DNA of 64,000 nucleotides from Dipylidium caninum. Lineage: Eukaryota > Platyhelminthes > Cestoda > Cyclophyllidea > Dipylidiidae. A program made the position numbers and the translations under genes. The stretch covers positions 124,001 to 188,000 of the forward strand of contig QEYB01001436.1 of assembly GCA_017562135.1 (NCBI GenBank), read 5' to 3'. Each line of letters begins with the position of its first letter. Within the stretch, counting starts at the first letter, position 1. Positions 39,301 through 49,063 of the stretch are shown here, piece by piece. The notes beneath the pieces are model-generated. The model ran no database searches. It worked only from the letters and a program-made list of their open reading frames with translations, and was not told the DNA's origin.

Positions 39301-42300
39301 CCATTCTCTCCCACATGCACTCCCCGCATTCGGCCCACTCGACCTGCTGGCCATTACGGAGGCACTCGCGCGTCACTCATCCAGACATTCCACTCGTCGG
39401 TCCCATCACTCTGCCCAACCTACCTGTCATCCTGCCTCTCCACCGCCCTCACGTGTATCCTTTCGCCCTACCCTCCACTTCTGTAAACGTGACTTCACCG
39501 TGTCTGTTTGCTTCTCCACCGAGACTCGGGCTTTGGGTGGTCAGACTTTCCTCAGTTCAGTTTACTACTTCGCTGCATTTGTAAACGCCTAACGAGGAGC
39601 GTAGGTGCCCGGACTGTCGTCCTATATTGTCCATTTCCTCTTTTTACGATAGGGTTTTCGAGGAACGACTCGGTCATCTGAAAGAGAGCATCGTGGAGAA
39701 GAATTCGCTGCTCTCGCAGAGCATTTCCCACTTCCAGAAGGTGAAAGTTCAGTCGCAGCGATTGCAGGATGGACAAGCGGATGTCGCGAACACCTCTGAT
39801 GCTGGTGAAACTCGTCCGCGCGAGGCCACGCCCGTCCTGTCAAGTGAGCATATTTCTCCCTTTTTCCACGCCATCCATCTTCTTCGCTGATCCCACGGCA
39901 TCTAAGGCGGTGCTGTCGATAAACTCTCCAATCTCCTTGCCAGTTCAGATCTCGATACAACAAAGCCCTTGGCTGCCCGACCAGAAGAATCGACAGGCGC
40001 AGCCCTTCGGACTCCTGACAAATTTACATTATAATGTATACATTATAAAAACACAGGCTTAATTGTCTCTCTCGAAGGGTCGAAACAACTCTCAGTGGTT
40101 TCCGTACAGTTCTTTCTCCAATCCCTCACTTGAGACCCCTCATCAATTGACCTATTTTCACCTACTAATAATTGGATGAGTAGTATATCCACCAAGATAT
40201 AGGAGTGTATTATGGACCTCTTACCCCCCTCCCCCCTTCCGTGTCGACTAATTACAAGGCACGAACAGCAACAAGGAGAACAAGACAAACTCTCCCACAG
40301 GCCTGGCATCTCGGCCCCCGCCACAGCCTCCGTCTGCAACCCCCGCGGGAGGACCGCCGGCGTCGGGGGTTTCGTCCGCGGGTAGCGGCGCTGCCGGCAG
40401 TACTGGCGGTGGCGGAACGGAGACCTCCACTGAGACAGCGGGGAACGAAGCCGAAGCGGAGGTGGTGCGTCGTGACGAGGTTTGTTTTGAACACGCCCGC
40501 TGGCGCCTGACGGAGGCCGACGGGCAAATCGGACTTGCTGACGTGGAATTGCGCGGCTTCCTGTACGCTCGTACCCACAGACGAGACGATTCTGGCTCCC
40601 ACCGGCTGCAGCTGGGATCGGTGCGTGTCCAAAGTCTTGCTCCCAACTCATTCTACAAGGTTCGTCCCTGCTACTTTCCTTGCCTTGTGGCTTTAATCGG
40701 TGCTCTGGTTGCCCTCGGCTCTTCGAGTGCTCCATACGGGCGCACTCCTCGACTGATTCGCACCTTTTACATTTCGGTGAGTACGGAGCGGGCAAACACT
40801 GCCTGATTTGACCGCTTACCTTTAAAAAGTTGACAAATGCGAGAGAGCGAGCGTGTCCCAGCTCGTCCTGTTCTGCCTTTCCCCCTTCCCCCTTCCCCCA
40901 GTCGAATGTCTGGCAATCTGGTCTGGAAATGCCGTCACAGCATCGTCCACCGAGTTCCAGACACTGTTGCATCCGCATTACCCATCGTGTATGCTGTCTT
41001 TTTTTCGTTATTTCAAGTCCAACCTCGTTTACCACTTAACCACCTGCTATTGCCGAAAGCGTCATGACGTCTACTGTCTGTCTCCGCCGTCTCGACTCGC
41101 CTCGACAGCACGTCTTTTTAAACACACAGCCGCATAACTGCGTGAACCGCTTTGCCATCTGCTTGTGCGCTCTACTGGTTCTTTCCCCCTCACAGGAGGT
41201 GCTCGTCCCCGATTGCAACAGCAGCTACCATCACACCGGCGGGCCGATGATTCGTGTCGCATGCACCCAGCGCCCTCCCGTCGGCGGTATTTCCGTCAAG
41301 GAGGTCATGGAGATCAGCATCGCGCCTCTCGTCCTTCAGGTGAGTTGCGAGATGCACGACTTTGCATGCTCCTCCCTTTGGAAGTCACATCCCCCCTCCT
41401 CCTCTGCAGGTTAGCAAGGCGTTCTACAACCAACTGATGCCGTTCTTCTTCCCTGAGCGCGGCAGTGAGGAGACTCCCTCTGTTTCCGCCTCAGAACATG
41501 TAGATGTACTCGACCCTTCGGCCTCAGGAAGCGCGGATTTTGCTGCATCCTCGGAGGACCTTCTTGTGGAAGCTGCAGACCCACGAGGCAAGCGGAGGAA
41601 CAGACACGGCGGTCGACTTATCTCCAGACTGGATCCCAAGTCTTGGAGCGGGCGTTTTCGGCCCCACATGCACAGGTGCCACGGGCATGAATTTCACCAA
41701 CAACAACATCAGCAACAGGCACAACAACAACTGGAGCAGCAGCGATTCAAGGCGGTTGTGGAGGAGGGCCACGGGGACGAGGGCACCTCGGAAGGCATGT
41801 GGTCCGCGGAACAGTGAGTCTTTTCACCGCCTTCCTCATGCCTCGTGTCTGAGTGAATGTGGCTTACCGCGGGTATTTTTCTCCCCAGGGCTGAGCATGC
41901 CGGCCCAGTCGGCCTTTCCATCGACCCCGACCTTCCACTCCTCCCCCTCGACGTGATGAGGGTGAGCGTTGTCCTTAGCGCTGCTCCCCTCTCTGGAATT
42001 CGCATACCCGACGGTTTTTTCTTCATCCCCTCTTTTGCAGGAGCGCGCCCGCAGGAACCACGTCTTCCTCTACATCAAAATCCCCGGCTTCCCAATTCGC
42101 CTGAGTTACAAGGTTCGTTGCTCCGATGCCTCACGCACCCTCCTCCCCTTCTGCGCCCGTGTGTGTGTGTGTGTGTGTTTATGAGGTTAGACAAAGCTGA
42201 GCTGAAGCGGCAGTTCGCCCTTCACCGGGGTGGTAGACGGTCCTGCCGCGTGTAGATCCACAGGAAAAGTGGTTGCCGGTGGGTAAACGGCTTAGACGTC

Positions 42301-42960
42301 TCTCACTCGGCCGATGGGACAAGGGCATATTCTACGTCGATTCCTTCCATTGACCCCTCCCCTCCGCCCCCACTCAGCTCTGCGGTGTTCTCTCCCCGTC
42401 CAGGGTGACAAGCAGAAGAACCTGGCCGACGTGACCAATTTCGAGTTGAACATCCCCATGTTGGAGTACCACAATCGCCTCTGGACGTGGCTCGACTTTG
42501 TCCTCGAGGTCAAAATGCGCATTCGACGACAGCTCATCAAGGAGGTGTGTTCTCTCAACCCCCCCTCCCCCGCGCTCCATCGAGCCACTTCTGCTCCTGT
42601 TGCCCCTTCACTCGTGTCGCGCACGTCTCCGTCCTTTCTGTCCGATTTGACGCTGGACGCCAGCCTCAGTCTGGTAAAACGTCAACCCGAGTGGAGGACT
42701 CTTTCTCCCTGCAGGTCATCAAGCAGAAGTTGCGACCACGTCGAGCCCTCTCCTGGCACATCAACCACACCGCCTCCAACGACCACGTCTCCACGGCGGT
42801 CACCGAGGCGGTCGAGGAGACCACGGGCGGCAATGGCCGTTTTCACAACAACAACAACAGCTCATCCACCAACGTCGCCGGTGCTGTCAGCACGCGTCGG
42901 GAACAAGAACTCCTCCAACTCATCCTCGGTCGTCATGCCGCGGAGCACCCAGTGAGTTAA
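20198..42960 (+). CDS. BLTP2: Bridge-like lipid transfer protein 2 (KIAA0100 / Hobbit / Fmp27 family)
   Basis: This giant repeating-beta-groove protein is anchored in the ER by its N-terminus and, in other animals and yeast, moves phospholipids at ER-plasma membrane contacts. The gene covers 22.8 kb. It starts with a hydrophobic anchor (MLQIVLLTFVFVLFLLTIIP) and ends with the family's conserved C-terminal region. Diagnostic segments in order: KDDPFECKLSDDFM, the Fmp27 GFWDK-type motif GWWDRVRLNYHGRV, RIFVNGDLDLFFQTASKYD, DHHSVVLVNGE, PHDSYASFRGNRLQLSF, KKNLSAQALKGISLDI, AGYVIVSAAKARLDSVEHPP, QYNMVFDIVNNLLLYVEP, RPPVGGISVKEVMEISIAPL, VFLYIKIPGFPIRLSYK and MLEYHNRLWTWLDFVLEVK. Exon phases agree throughout the 3' two thirds. 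Exons at 22.3-25.9 kb are only partly resolved. The stop at 42958-42960 sits beside a donor-like GTGAGT. Exon coordinates are in the next three entries. Confidence 0.93.
25523..25557. repeat. Pentanucleotide tandem repeat (TGCTG)n
   Basis: Four TGCTG units are followed by three diverged units (TGCGA, TGCGG, TGCGC), inside a BLTP2 intron. Confidence 0.8.
27355..27392. repeat. (TC)n(TG)n microsatellite
   Basis: A run of TC dinucleotides passes directly into TG dinucleotides in the BLTP2 intron after exon 27215-27274. Confidence 0.9.
31787..31897. repeat. 111-nt pure pyrimidine tract
   Basis: There is no purine on the plus strand over 111 bases (mixed C and T). It lies about 35 nt after the donor of BLTP2 exon 31522-31751. 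It could form triplex DNA; the antisense frame across it is only Glu/Arg/Lys repeats. Confidence 0.9.
34065..34085. repeat. (GGCGT)4 tandem repeat
   Basis: Four tandem GGCGT units lie in the BLTP2 intron between 33731 and 34548. Confidence 0.8.
42159..42178. repeat. (GT)n microsatellite
   Basis: About ten GT units lie in the BLTP2 intron after exon 42041-42112. Confidence 0.9.
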
Positions 42961-44865
42961 CAGTCGCTCTGTCCCAACCCTCTTCCCCGCCTCCGGGAAG
43001 CCCTCGCGTCTTCTCGCCCCCATTCGCCGCATTCCTCTTCTTCGGTTGCCCTTTCTCATGGTGGGTCAGAATTTGGCGTGCTTTCCGGTGAAAAAGTGGA
43101 GGCTCGCCTCCGTTTCCCGGTTCTGCGACACATTTATTGCTGCGGCGAGCTTTAAGCGTCCTCTGCCCTTGTCTCCGCGTTCTCCTCCACCTACTCCCGT
43201 CTCATCAAGGCCCTCTTTCCGGGGAGTGTCCGCATTGTCTTCGGCCCTCGCTTCTCCGTGCCTCCTCCTCCTCCTCCTACTTTAACCGCATTTGCGTGGG
43301 TCTTGTCCCCATCGCTGTGGTCGAAACTTCGACCATGGCGTGTTTCCCCCTCGTCCACAGGCCCCCTGATCTCTGACGACAGCGGAAAAGCAACGAGGGG
43401 GCCTAGCGCCACCCCCCTCCCCCCCCCGAAAGATGTGCCCTTACTCGGCTCTCGCATGCCTCCACACCGCCTGGCTCACTCCAGCCCGGCATTCGGTTGT
43501 CCGTCGCCCGCGAGCCCACCACCCCTTCTGCTCGATAGGGCGCCGATTTGGCCATTTTCCCACCCACGAAAGCCACTGCTCTCCTGCCAGTTGGAGGGGG
43601 AGGAGGAGGAGGAGGTGGAAGTAATGCAGCCCTCCTCTCGTGAGCGGTGCGCCCTCGACCCTCCCGCTCCGCCATCCCCCTGCCCATGCCCCTAGTCGCC
43701 TCCGAGGTGCCAGCACCAGCCTCACGACGAGCGTCCCCCTTCAACCCCCGCCAGAACCCTGACGCCCTGCCCGTTCTCTTTCAGCAACCCCCCAGTGGTC
43801 GAAGGAGATTTCGCGTGTTTCGCTGAACCCCTCCAACCTGTGTACATCGCTTTGGACAAAATACACCCCCTCGGCCCTCGTCTTCGGCTCCCCTTCTCGC
43901 CACCCTTCGGTGGGTGGCGTAAAGTGCCCAGCTCTTAAGAACAGCCTCCCTTGAAGTAGGACGACGGAAGGACGCGTTCTACGGTAATTCTTCCATTCCG
44001 AAACGCCTCCTAGACTAGCAGCCTGGTGCGAGTGGCACTTGGTGGATGAGTCGCCGCGATCCTCTGAGGAGATTCGAGAGGCTTGATGTACTTGTACAGA
44101 CCTCGGCAGCGGCTTCACGGCGCTCCTTCTCATTGCACTGGGATATGATAAATTGTTCCTTTAAGGGTGGCGCGAGAGAGCTCGTGGGATTCGCTTACTC
44201 CCCTCGGCGCCGCCCTCCATGGTGCCCCAGTCGCGCTTTGAATCGGACGGATATCGCGCAGACCGACTCGGCTCAAGTCGCCTCGTGCATGGTCGACCAG
44301 CCGCGCAATTTGGTCGGGATCCACGGCGAAACGGTTGACTGGAGTGTCCCCCCGTCCGTTTTGGAAGTGTGTCCCACCTCCAACGCCAGCAAAGGAGGAG
44401 GGATCCCCCCGTGCTAATATTGTATAGTGTCGTCATTGCGTTTCGCAGGGGGATTTCAGCGCCAATCCACCTTTGCCTGCCCCCGGAGACCGCAGGCTCC
44501 GCGTTGTTGGGGGTGCTGGATGAGGGCGTGTGTTGGTTGCTCACACAGTCTCGTGTCAACGGGCCTGAGGCAGGCGCGAGCAGTGGACTCTACATCGTCA
44601 TCCATGCGTGTGTATTTCCGACAACATGAATCGGTTTTAGCGGCTCAGGAAGACTCTCGGCTGCTCGTTTCGTGGGGGGGGGGGGGGGGGAGGTCGCGAA
44701 CTCGTGTGAGCCCCCTCTGCGTTCGCTCGCCCCACCACCGGAGGCGCAAGTCAATACACGCAAGCAAGAGTCTGCGCTCCGCCAAATCGCTACGTGGATG
44801 GTAAACAGAGGTGAAGAGAATAAAAGCCTCGGCAGTGGAGGGTGAAGTCAGACGACTGTCGTCAC
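42961..44865. other. Region downstream of BLTP2, no supported gene
   Basis: GC-rich, with long C-rich stretches (for example near 43421-43430) and a 17-base G run at 44674-44690. Open frames of up to 145 residues are low-complexity. I see no clear polyadenylation signal close after the BLTP2 stop. Confidence 0.35.
44674..44690. repeat. 17-nt poly-G run
   Basis: Seventeen consecutive G residues on the plus strand, long enough for G-quadruplex formation and also a likely place for assembly length error. Confidence 0.85.
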
Positions 44866-45130
44866 CAGCCACATGCGTGCTCTCGTCGTTCTCCTCTGCG
44901 GCATCGCGCTCTTCTCTCCCCTGGGGGTCCGCGGCGATGAAGACGAGAAGGACGAAATAGTCAATGAAGGCGTCGAAGTCACAGACGTAGGTGGAGGAGG
45001 AGTGGAGGCGACCGAGGCGGCTGGAGGAGTCGAGGTAGATGAGGAGGATGTCTTGAACCAGAAGGGAGAGTGGATGGGCGAGGTGACTGCGGACGGAGAT
45101 GGGGAGGAAGACCTCTGCGACCCGCAGCAT
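44866..45130 (-). CDS. Exon-like segment of an unrecognised, possibly membrane-associated protein
   Basis: The minus-strand frame is rich in hydrophobic helical sequence (MLRVAEVFLPISVRS, HPLSLLVQDILLIYLDSS, DFDAFIDYFVLLVFIAADP). Third codon positions are overwhelmingly C, as in the certain BLTP2 exons nearby. It ends at a possible donor (GTGACG at 44865). The 5' limit is uncertain; the frame is closed by a stop just above about 45150. The antisense plus-strand frame starts like a signal peptide but has A/G third positions and is probably a shadow. Family unknown. Confidence 0.35.
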
Positions 45131-46056
45131 GTTCCCGCGCTTGTCGGCTCTTCATTCCGAAGGTTCAGGCGTTCGTCTTTCCGCCCTTCCGAAGCCAGCG
45201 AGCCCTGCAATTGCGTCTGCAGCTTTTCGCTTCGCCTACCGAAAGGGGTGAATGGGAAGACTCAGGCGTCCATCCACGCGCCTTGACCCCACGGGGGCAT
45301 TCTCCAGCCGCACAGCCCGGGCCTTGCACAAACTGGTGCCACAAATACACCCATTTTCACCTCCTCTCTGAGCGTCTTTACTTGCGCCTCTCGGGCCACA
45401 CTCACAGTTGGCATAAAATGCCCCCATCCGATATACTACTAATTGGGGTTAAGTAGCAGCACCGGTAACTATATGTGGGTTTTGTTGACTCGCAATTGTT
45501 GTAGACTAGAAGAAAGCTTTAAAAGGGGTAGGAGGCTTGGGGGGGAACAGGCTGGAGCACAGCGCGTTCTCATTATTCCTTAACCTGGGGGGCATTCGAG
45601 TTAAGGCGTTAAAAGGCGCGGTCTAGTCCACGTCGAGCGATCAGGTCACACTTGAACTGACTGCCGCTCTGACGTAGGACACGGTTTCATCCGGCGGGAG
45701 AATGAGGCAGTCAGTGGAGCGGCAGGTACTCGCCTCGATGCCTTGGGAAAGCGATGAAAAACGGGGGCGAACATGTCTGGCGGTTCTATGCCTTGGCGGG
45801 GATTCGACTGCCGCGTGAGTAGGTAGGTGACAGCCACCTCACGACAGTCGCCTCGCGCCCTCGTCGAGCTTTACAAAGAAGAAAGACGCAGTCTGCTTCG
45901 CAAAACATGTATGTATAAGGCCCGCGCCAACGGGGAGCCCGACGTCGAAACAGCTCGGGTGGCAGGAAGAGGTGGAGCACGAGGACGACGAGGAGGAGGA
46001 GGAGGAGGAAGAGTTGGTGGCTGTGGAGGGCATTCACAGGGCACATGGGGCGATCC

Positions 46057-46164
46057 TCAGGTGCCGTCTTCTTCGCTGGCTCCCATGTGCACGAAGAAGA
46101 TGTGGAGAAGGAAGAAGTTGAAGCAGACGATGGCGATCAGCGAAAGGTTGGAGCGAAACCATTC
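46057..46164 (-). CDS. Exon-like segment with a transmembrane helix, ends in a stop
   Basis: It follows an acceptor (CCACCTTTCAG) and reads EWFRSNLSLIAIVCFNFFLL, continuing HIFFVHMGASEEDGT and a TGA. One strongly hydrophobic helix, C-rich third codon positions. The amphipathic EWFRSNL start followed by a last helix and short acidic tail recalls the fourth helix of tetraspanins, but I see no CCG motif nearby, so that is only a thought. Confidence 0.4.
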   Translation of the reverse strand, partial: EWFRSNLSLIAIVCFNFFLLHIFFVHMGASEEDGT

Positions 46165-46519
46165 CTGAAAGGTGGCCAAAAGAGACAGGCCGTTCACTCC
46201 GGACTGCCGCCAATCGGGGAGAGAAGGTCGCGTCGTCATGCGCGTCAACCGGCCGTCACGCGCAGCCGATCGACGGAAAGCGGAACCGCCCATCGACGGA
46301 ACGCTCGCCTGTGCCGTGGGCGCCGGCGCCGGCGCTCGGCTGCACCCGGCAGAGCACTTTGCGGTGTTCGGGCGAGGCGAGTGGGCACCGCCCCCGCCTC
46401 ACGAGGTCACCCCCTCAACAAGCAAAACCCCGAACGCTGCCACCTCGGCGGCAGAAGCCAGTACTTGCGCGAACAGACCTTGACAAAGCTGCTGGTGCTT
46501 AGTCAGACCGCATGTTTAC

Positions 46520-46666
46520 AAAAGGATGCGTCTGCGGCGTGTGCCGGTAGTCGATCTGCGCCTGCACTTGGTCGAAGTCCGACCGCGTCAGCATCAGGAA
46601 AGCTCGCACAGCCAGGCGTCGGTGGCGCGCGTCCGAGAAGAGTCGTCGACCGGATGAACATTGGTC
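46520..46666 (-). CDS. Exon-like segment, 49 codons, unrecognised
   Basis: Phase 0 at both ends, with acceptor CTCGCAG and donor GTAAAC. It reads through LAVRAFLMLTRSDFDQVQA and IDYRHTPQTHPF, with G/C third codon positions. It lies 0.36 kb upstream (in minus-strand order) of the transmembrane exon at 46164, so the two may belong to one gene; phase 0 would fit. Confidence 0.35.
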
Positions 46667-47639
46667 CTGCGAGGGAGGCACCGCCCGTCTACTCACTGCG
46701 CTGCTACAAACAGGATGCGAGGCTGCTTCACACCTCTCTACCCATCAATCCCCCCTGCCCCCTGGAAGAACTCCGCCTGCGACTGTGGCCAGGTGTGACG
46801 AGGAGCCCTTCGCCGCGCGTGGAGAGTGTCCCACAATTACGAGGCAACCGCCGAGACTCTGTCGCAGCCCGCCACACGCACGCGTACACCCCCGTTAAAA
46901 CCGTGTGTCAGTCGGACTCCCAGCTCGCCGCGTCAAGTGGGCACTGAGGGCGCCAGCTGCCACACGCTGTCCATCTCATGTGAAACCGCCTCGTGCGATC
47001 GAGTATAGAGTTCTACTTAAACGCATTTCAGTAGACGATTTTAAACTCACGAAAACATCCGAAACCTGCTGCAGCGAATGGCTGCTCTCCGTGGTGGGGA
47101 TGAGTTGCTGTCCCGGTCGTCCTTCCAACGACTCGTCCGACGCCACCCGAGCATCGCCCGTCCCCCCGAACGAGTTGACAACTCCTCACTAACCCTCATA
47201 ACTGGGAGCCCACTCAATGCGGGGGAAGAAACGTCTGGGGCCCGAGGAAGCGTCGATGTCCCCTCCCGTTTCACGAGCCTCATGTCCAGTCGCCCAGTCA
47301 TCCGAACAGCCCCTTCTGGCTCTTCGCAGTCGCAGACTCCTGCCGGGAAGAAAGCGGCACGCCTGAGAGCGCGGAGCCGTTGTCGCCGAGCAGCAGCAGC
47401 AACGCCTCTCCAGCGCTGCACGATTTCTGACGCCCTGTTCCTCGCGTCGCCATCTCCTCCATCCGGCAGCTGACTAGACCGCTCCAACGATGGTGGCGTC
47501 GACGGCATTCCGGGCCGTCAGCTCGCCCGGGACCATGGCGGAGGCGCTTTGGTCTTCACGCCAGCGAAAGCCACACTTCGCCTTCTCGCCCGCCGTTGGC
47601 ATGTGGCTGCGCGCGCTCCGTCGCGAGGAGAGCGTCGCC

Positions 47640-47868
47640 CTTGATCGCCTTGGCGTTGACGTCCTTCGCTCATTTAGTCCCTCCTCTCCCAACGAACGCG
47701 TCTCTCCCCATTGTCGACCGCCTGGCCTCGAGGTTCTGGCACCGCGTGGGGTCGTGCGCCAACTCGGCCTCCCCACAGCGCAGAACGCCGAGGCCCACCG
47801 CAGCGAGAAGGATGACGCGAGATTGCACCACAAGCGCTGCCGTCGCCGGGGCCGGTGAAGTGGTGGTG
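47640..47868 (-). CDS. Possible exon with a hydrophobic helix, unrecognised
   Basis: After an acceptor-like CACACGCAG, one frame runs Thr/Pro/Ala-rich and then through LVVQSRVILLAAVGLGVLR to a stop near 47665. It could be an upstream exon of the same minus-strand membrane-protein gene. No donor is convincing and the region is GC-rich enough to open frames by chance. Confidence 0.15.
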
Positions 47869-49063
47869 CTGCGTGTGCGAGAGAGAAAGAAAAAGAGAAA
47901 GAGAAGGGGAGAGGGAGGGCGTCAGCTAGTCGGCGAGCGAGCGAGTGAATGAGTGTGTGAAGGAGAGGGAGGAGGTCGCCACATTGATCTTGCAGCCTCC
48001 TGCCGGCGAGGCCCGCCGTGTGGCGACTAATCAAAGGAGTTGCGTGTGTGGCTCACACCGGCGACGTCATTGGCTCTTCTAAAGGTCATCCGCGACCATC
48101 TACACACATAACAGGCGAGAATGGAGCGGCGGATCAGTGTGAAATCGGCGAAAGCTCGTAGGTGAGTGCTCCTCTCCGCTCCCCCTCTCCTCTCCCCTTC
48201 CCAGCCCCTCCGCCGCCGTCCCGCTCCTCGAGGGCGGGAGTGGGGCGGAGGGGGGGCTCAGTGCGAGTGGACTCGCGGTGTTCGCGAGAAGAGTCCTTTC
48301 CCCTCGACCCCTGACATCGCCTCCTCGCGGGAGACGCAGCCGTCCCGACTGGCTCGGGGTGGGAGACGTCACGGGAGGGTTTCGGGCGCTGAGCGACTTG
48401 GCGGAAACGTCTGCCCCTGGCACGTCCTCTCAGCCCATCCGATCCAGCGGATCGAGACCTTGGCGTCCTGTACTCGTGCTAAGAAGGCCCTCAACTGGCT
48501 CGAGGAGGTGCGGAGACACTGTCTTCGCGGGAGGTGGCGCCACATTCGCGGGAGCCCATTGAGCGGGGTGGCTGATTTCTTTCTTCGCAATCGCGCCCAG
48601 ATCCTCGAAGTGGCGCGATCCACTTGGCTAAGGAGCCGGAGGGAAGCCCCTCGTCACCCCATCGGCCGAGAGGGCCGCCCAGAGCCACTTGCAGCACATC
48701 GGTTCGGGTGTCGGCGTCCCGCTTCCTCCCCGACGGGTTGCAGAGGCCGCGGAAGGTGATGACTGCCCCAGGCCGAGGTACGAGCGGTCCGAGGGGACGC
48801 AATGCCCCCGACCTGCTGCTCACTTCTCGGCGAAGAGGTCGTGAGGGGCTTTGGGGGCGCTCACCTGTCTCGAGCTCGACAGCCGGAGCGTTTGGTGGCT
48901 CCCGCTGGGCAGCAGCGCAACTCTGCGGACTGTGAGAGTCGCCCCAGTTGAGGCCTGTGGGTGGAACAGCGCGAGGACGTCTCGGGGGCGGATGTCAGGG
49001 GAGGCTCCACTCCTGCCAGTCTCACCAGTTCGTTTTTTACTGTCTTCAGGACTCTTTTCCGTC
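47869..49063. other. GC-rich region upstream of the CRAL-TRIO gene
   Basis: No supported gene. A frame in phase with the CRAL-TRIO start codon is open upstream from about 48851, but its residues are not conserved. The sequence just before the ATG (TACTGTCTTCAG at 49039-49049) looks like a splice acceptor, so a 5' untranslated exon or spliced-leader addition is possible. Confidence 0.35.

Larger units (their letters stand above)
33461..42960 (+). other. BLTP2: BLTP2 exons, C-terminal part
   Basis: Exons: 33461-33731, 34548-34652, 34983-35156, 37679-37957 (GHAVGGIVSAV, QRMVSRCACQFVYVSYAP), 38261-38356, 38444-38509, 38957-39279 (coiled coil with an Ala/Pro/Ser-rich end), 39653-39843, 40301-40659 (Gly/Pro-rich start, then EHARWRLTEADGQIGLADVE), 41196-41339, 41410-41813 (Gln/His-rich insert at about 41690-41750), 41889-41961, 42041-42112, 42404-42544 and 42715-42960. 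All phases match. The largest intron is 35157-37678 (2.5 kb) and holds no gene I can support. The final exon has an Asn/Ser run (HNNNNSSSTN) before REQELLQLILGRHAAEH. Codons here end mostly in C or G. Confidence 0.88.

Noticed and set aside
46045..46947. 300-residue plus-strand open frame
   Set aside because: Arg/Ala-rich, no motif, and antisense to exon-like segments with better codon bias and splice signals.
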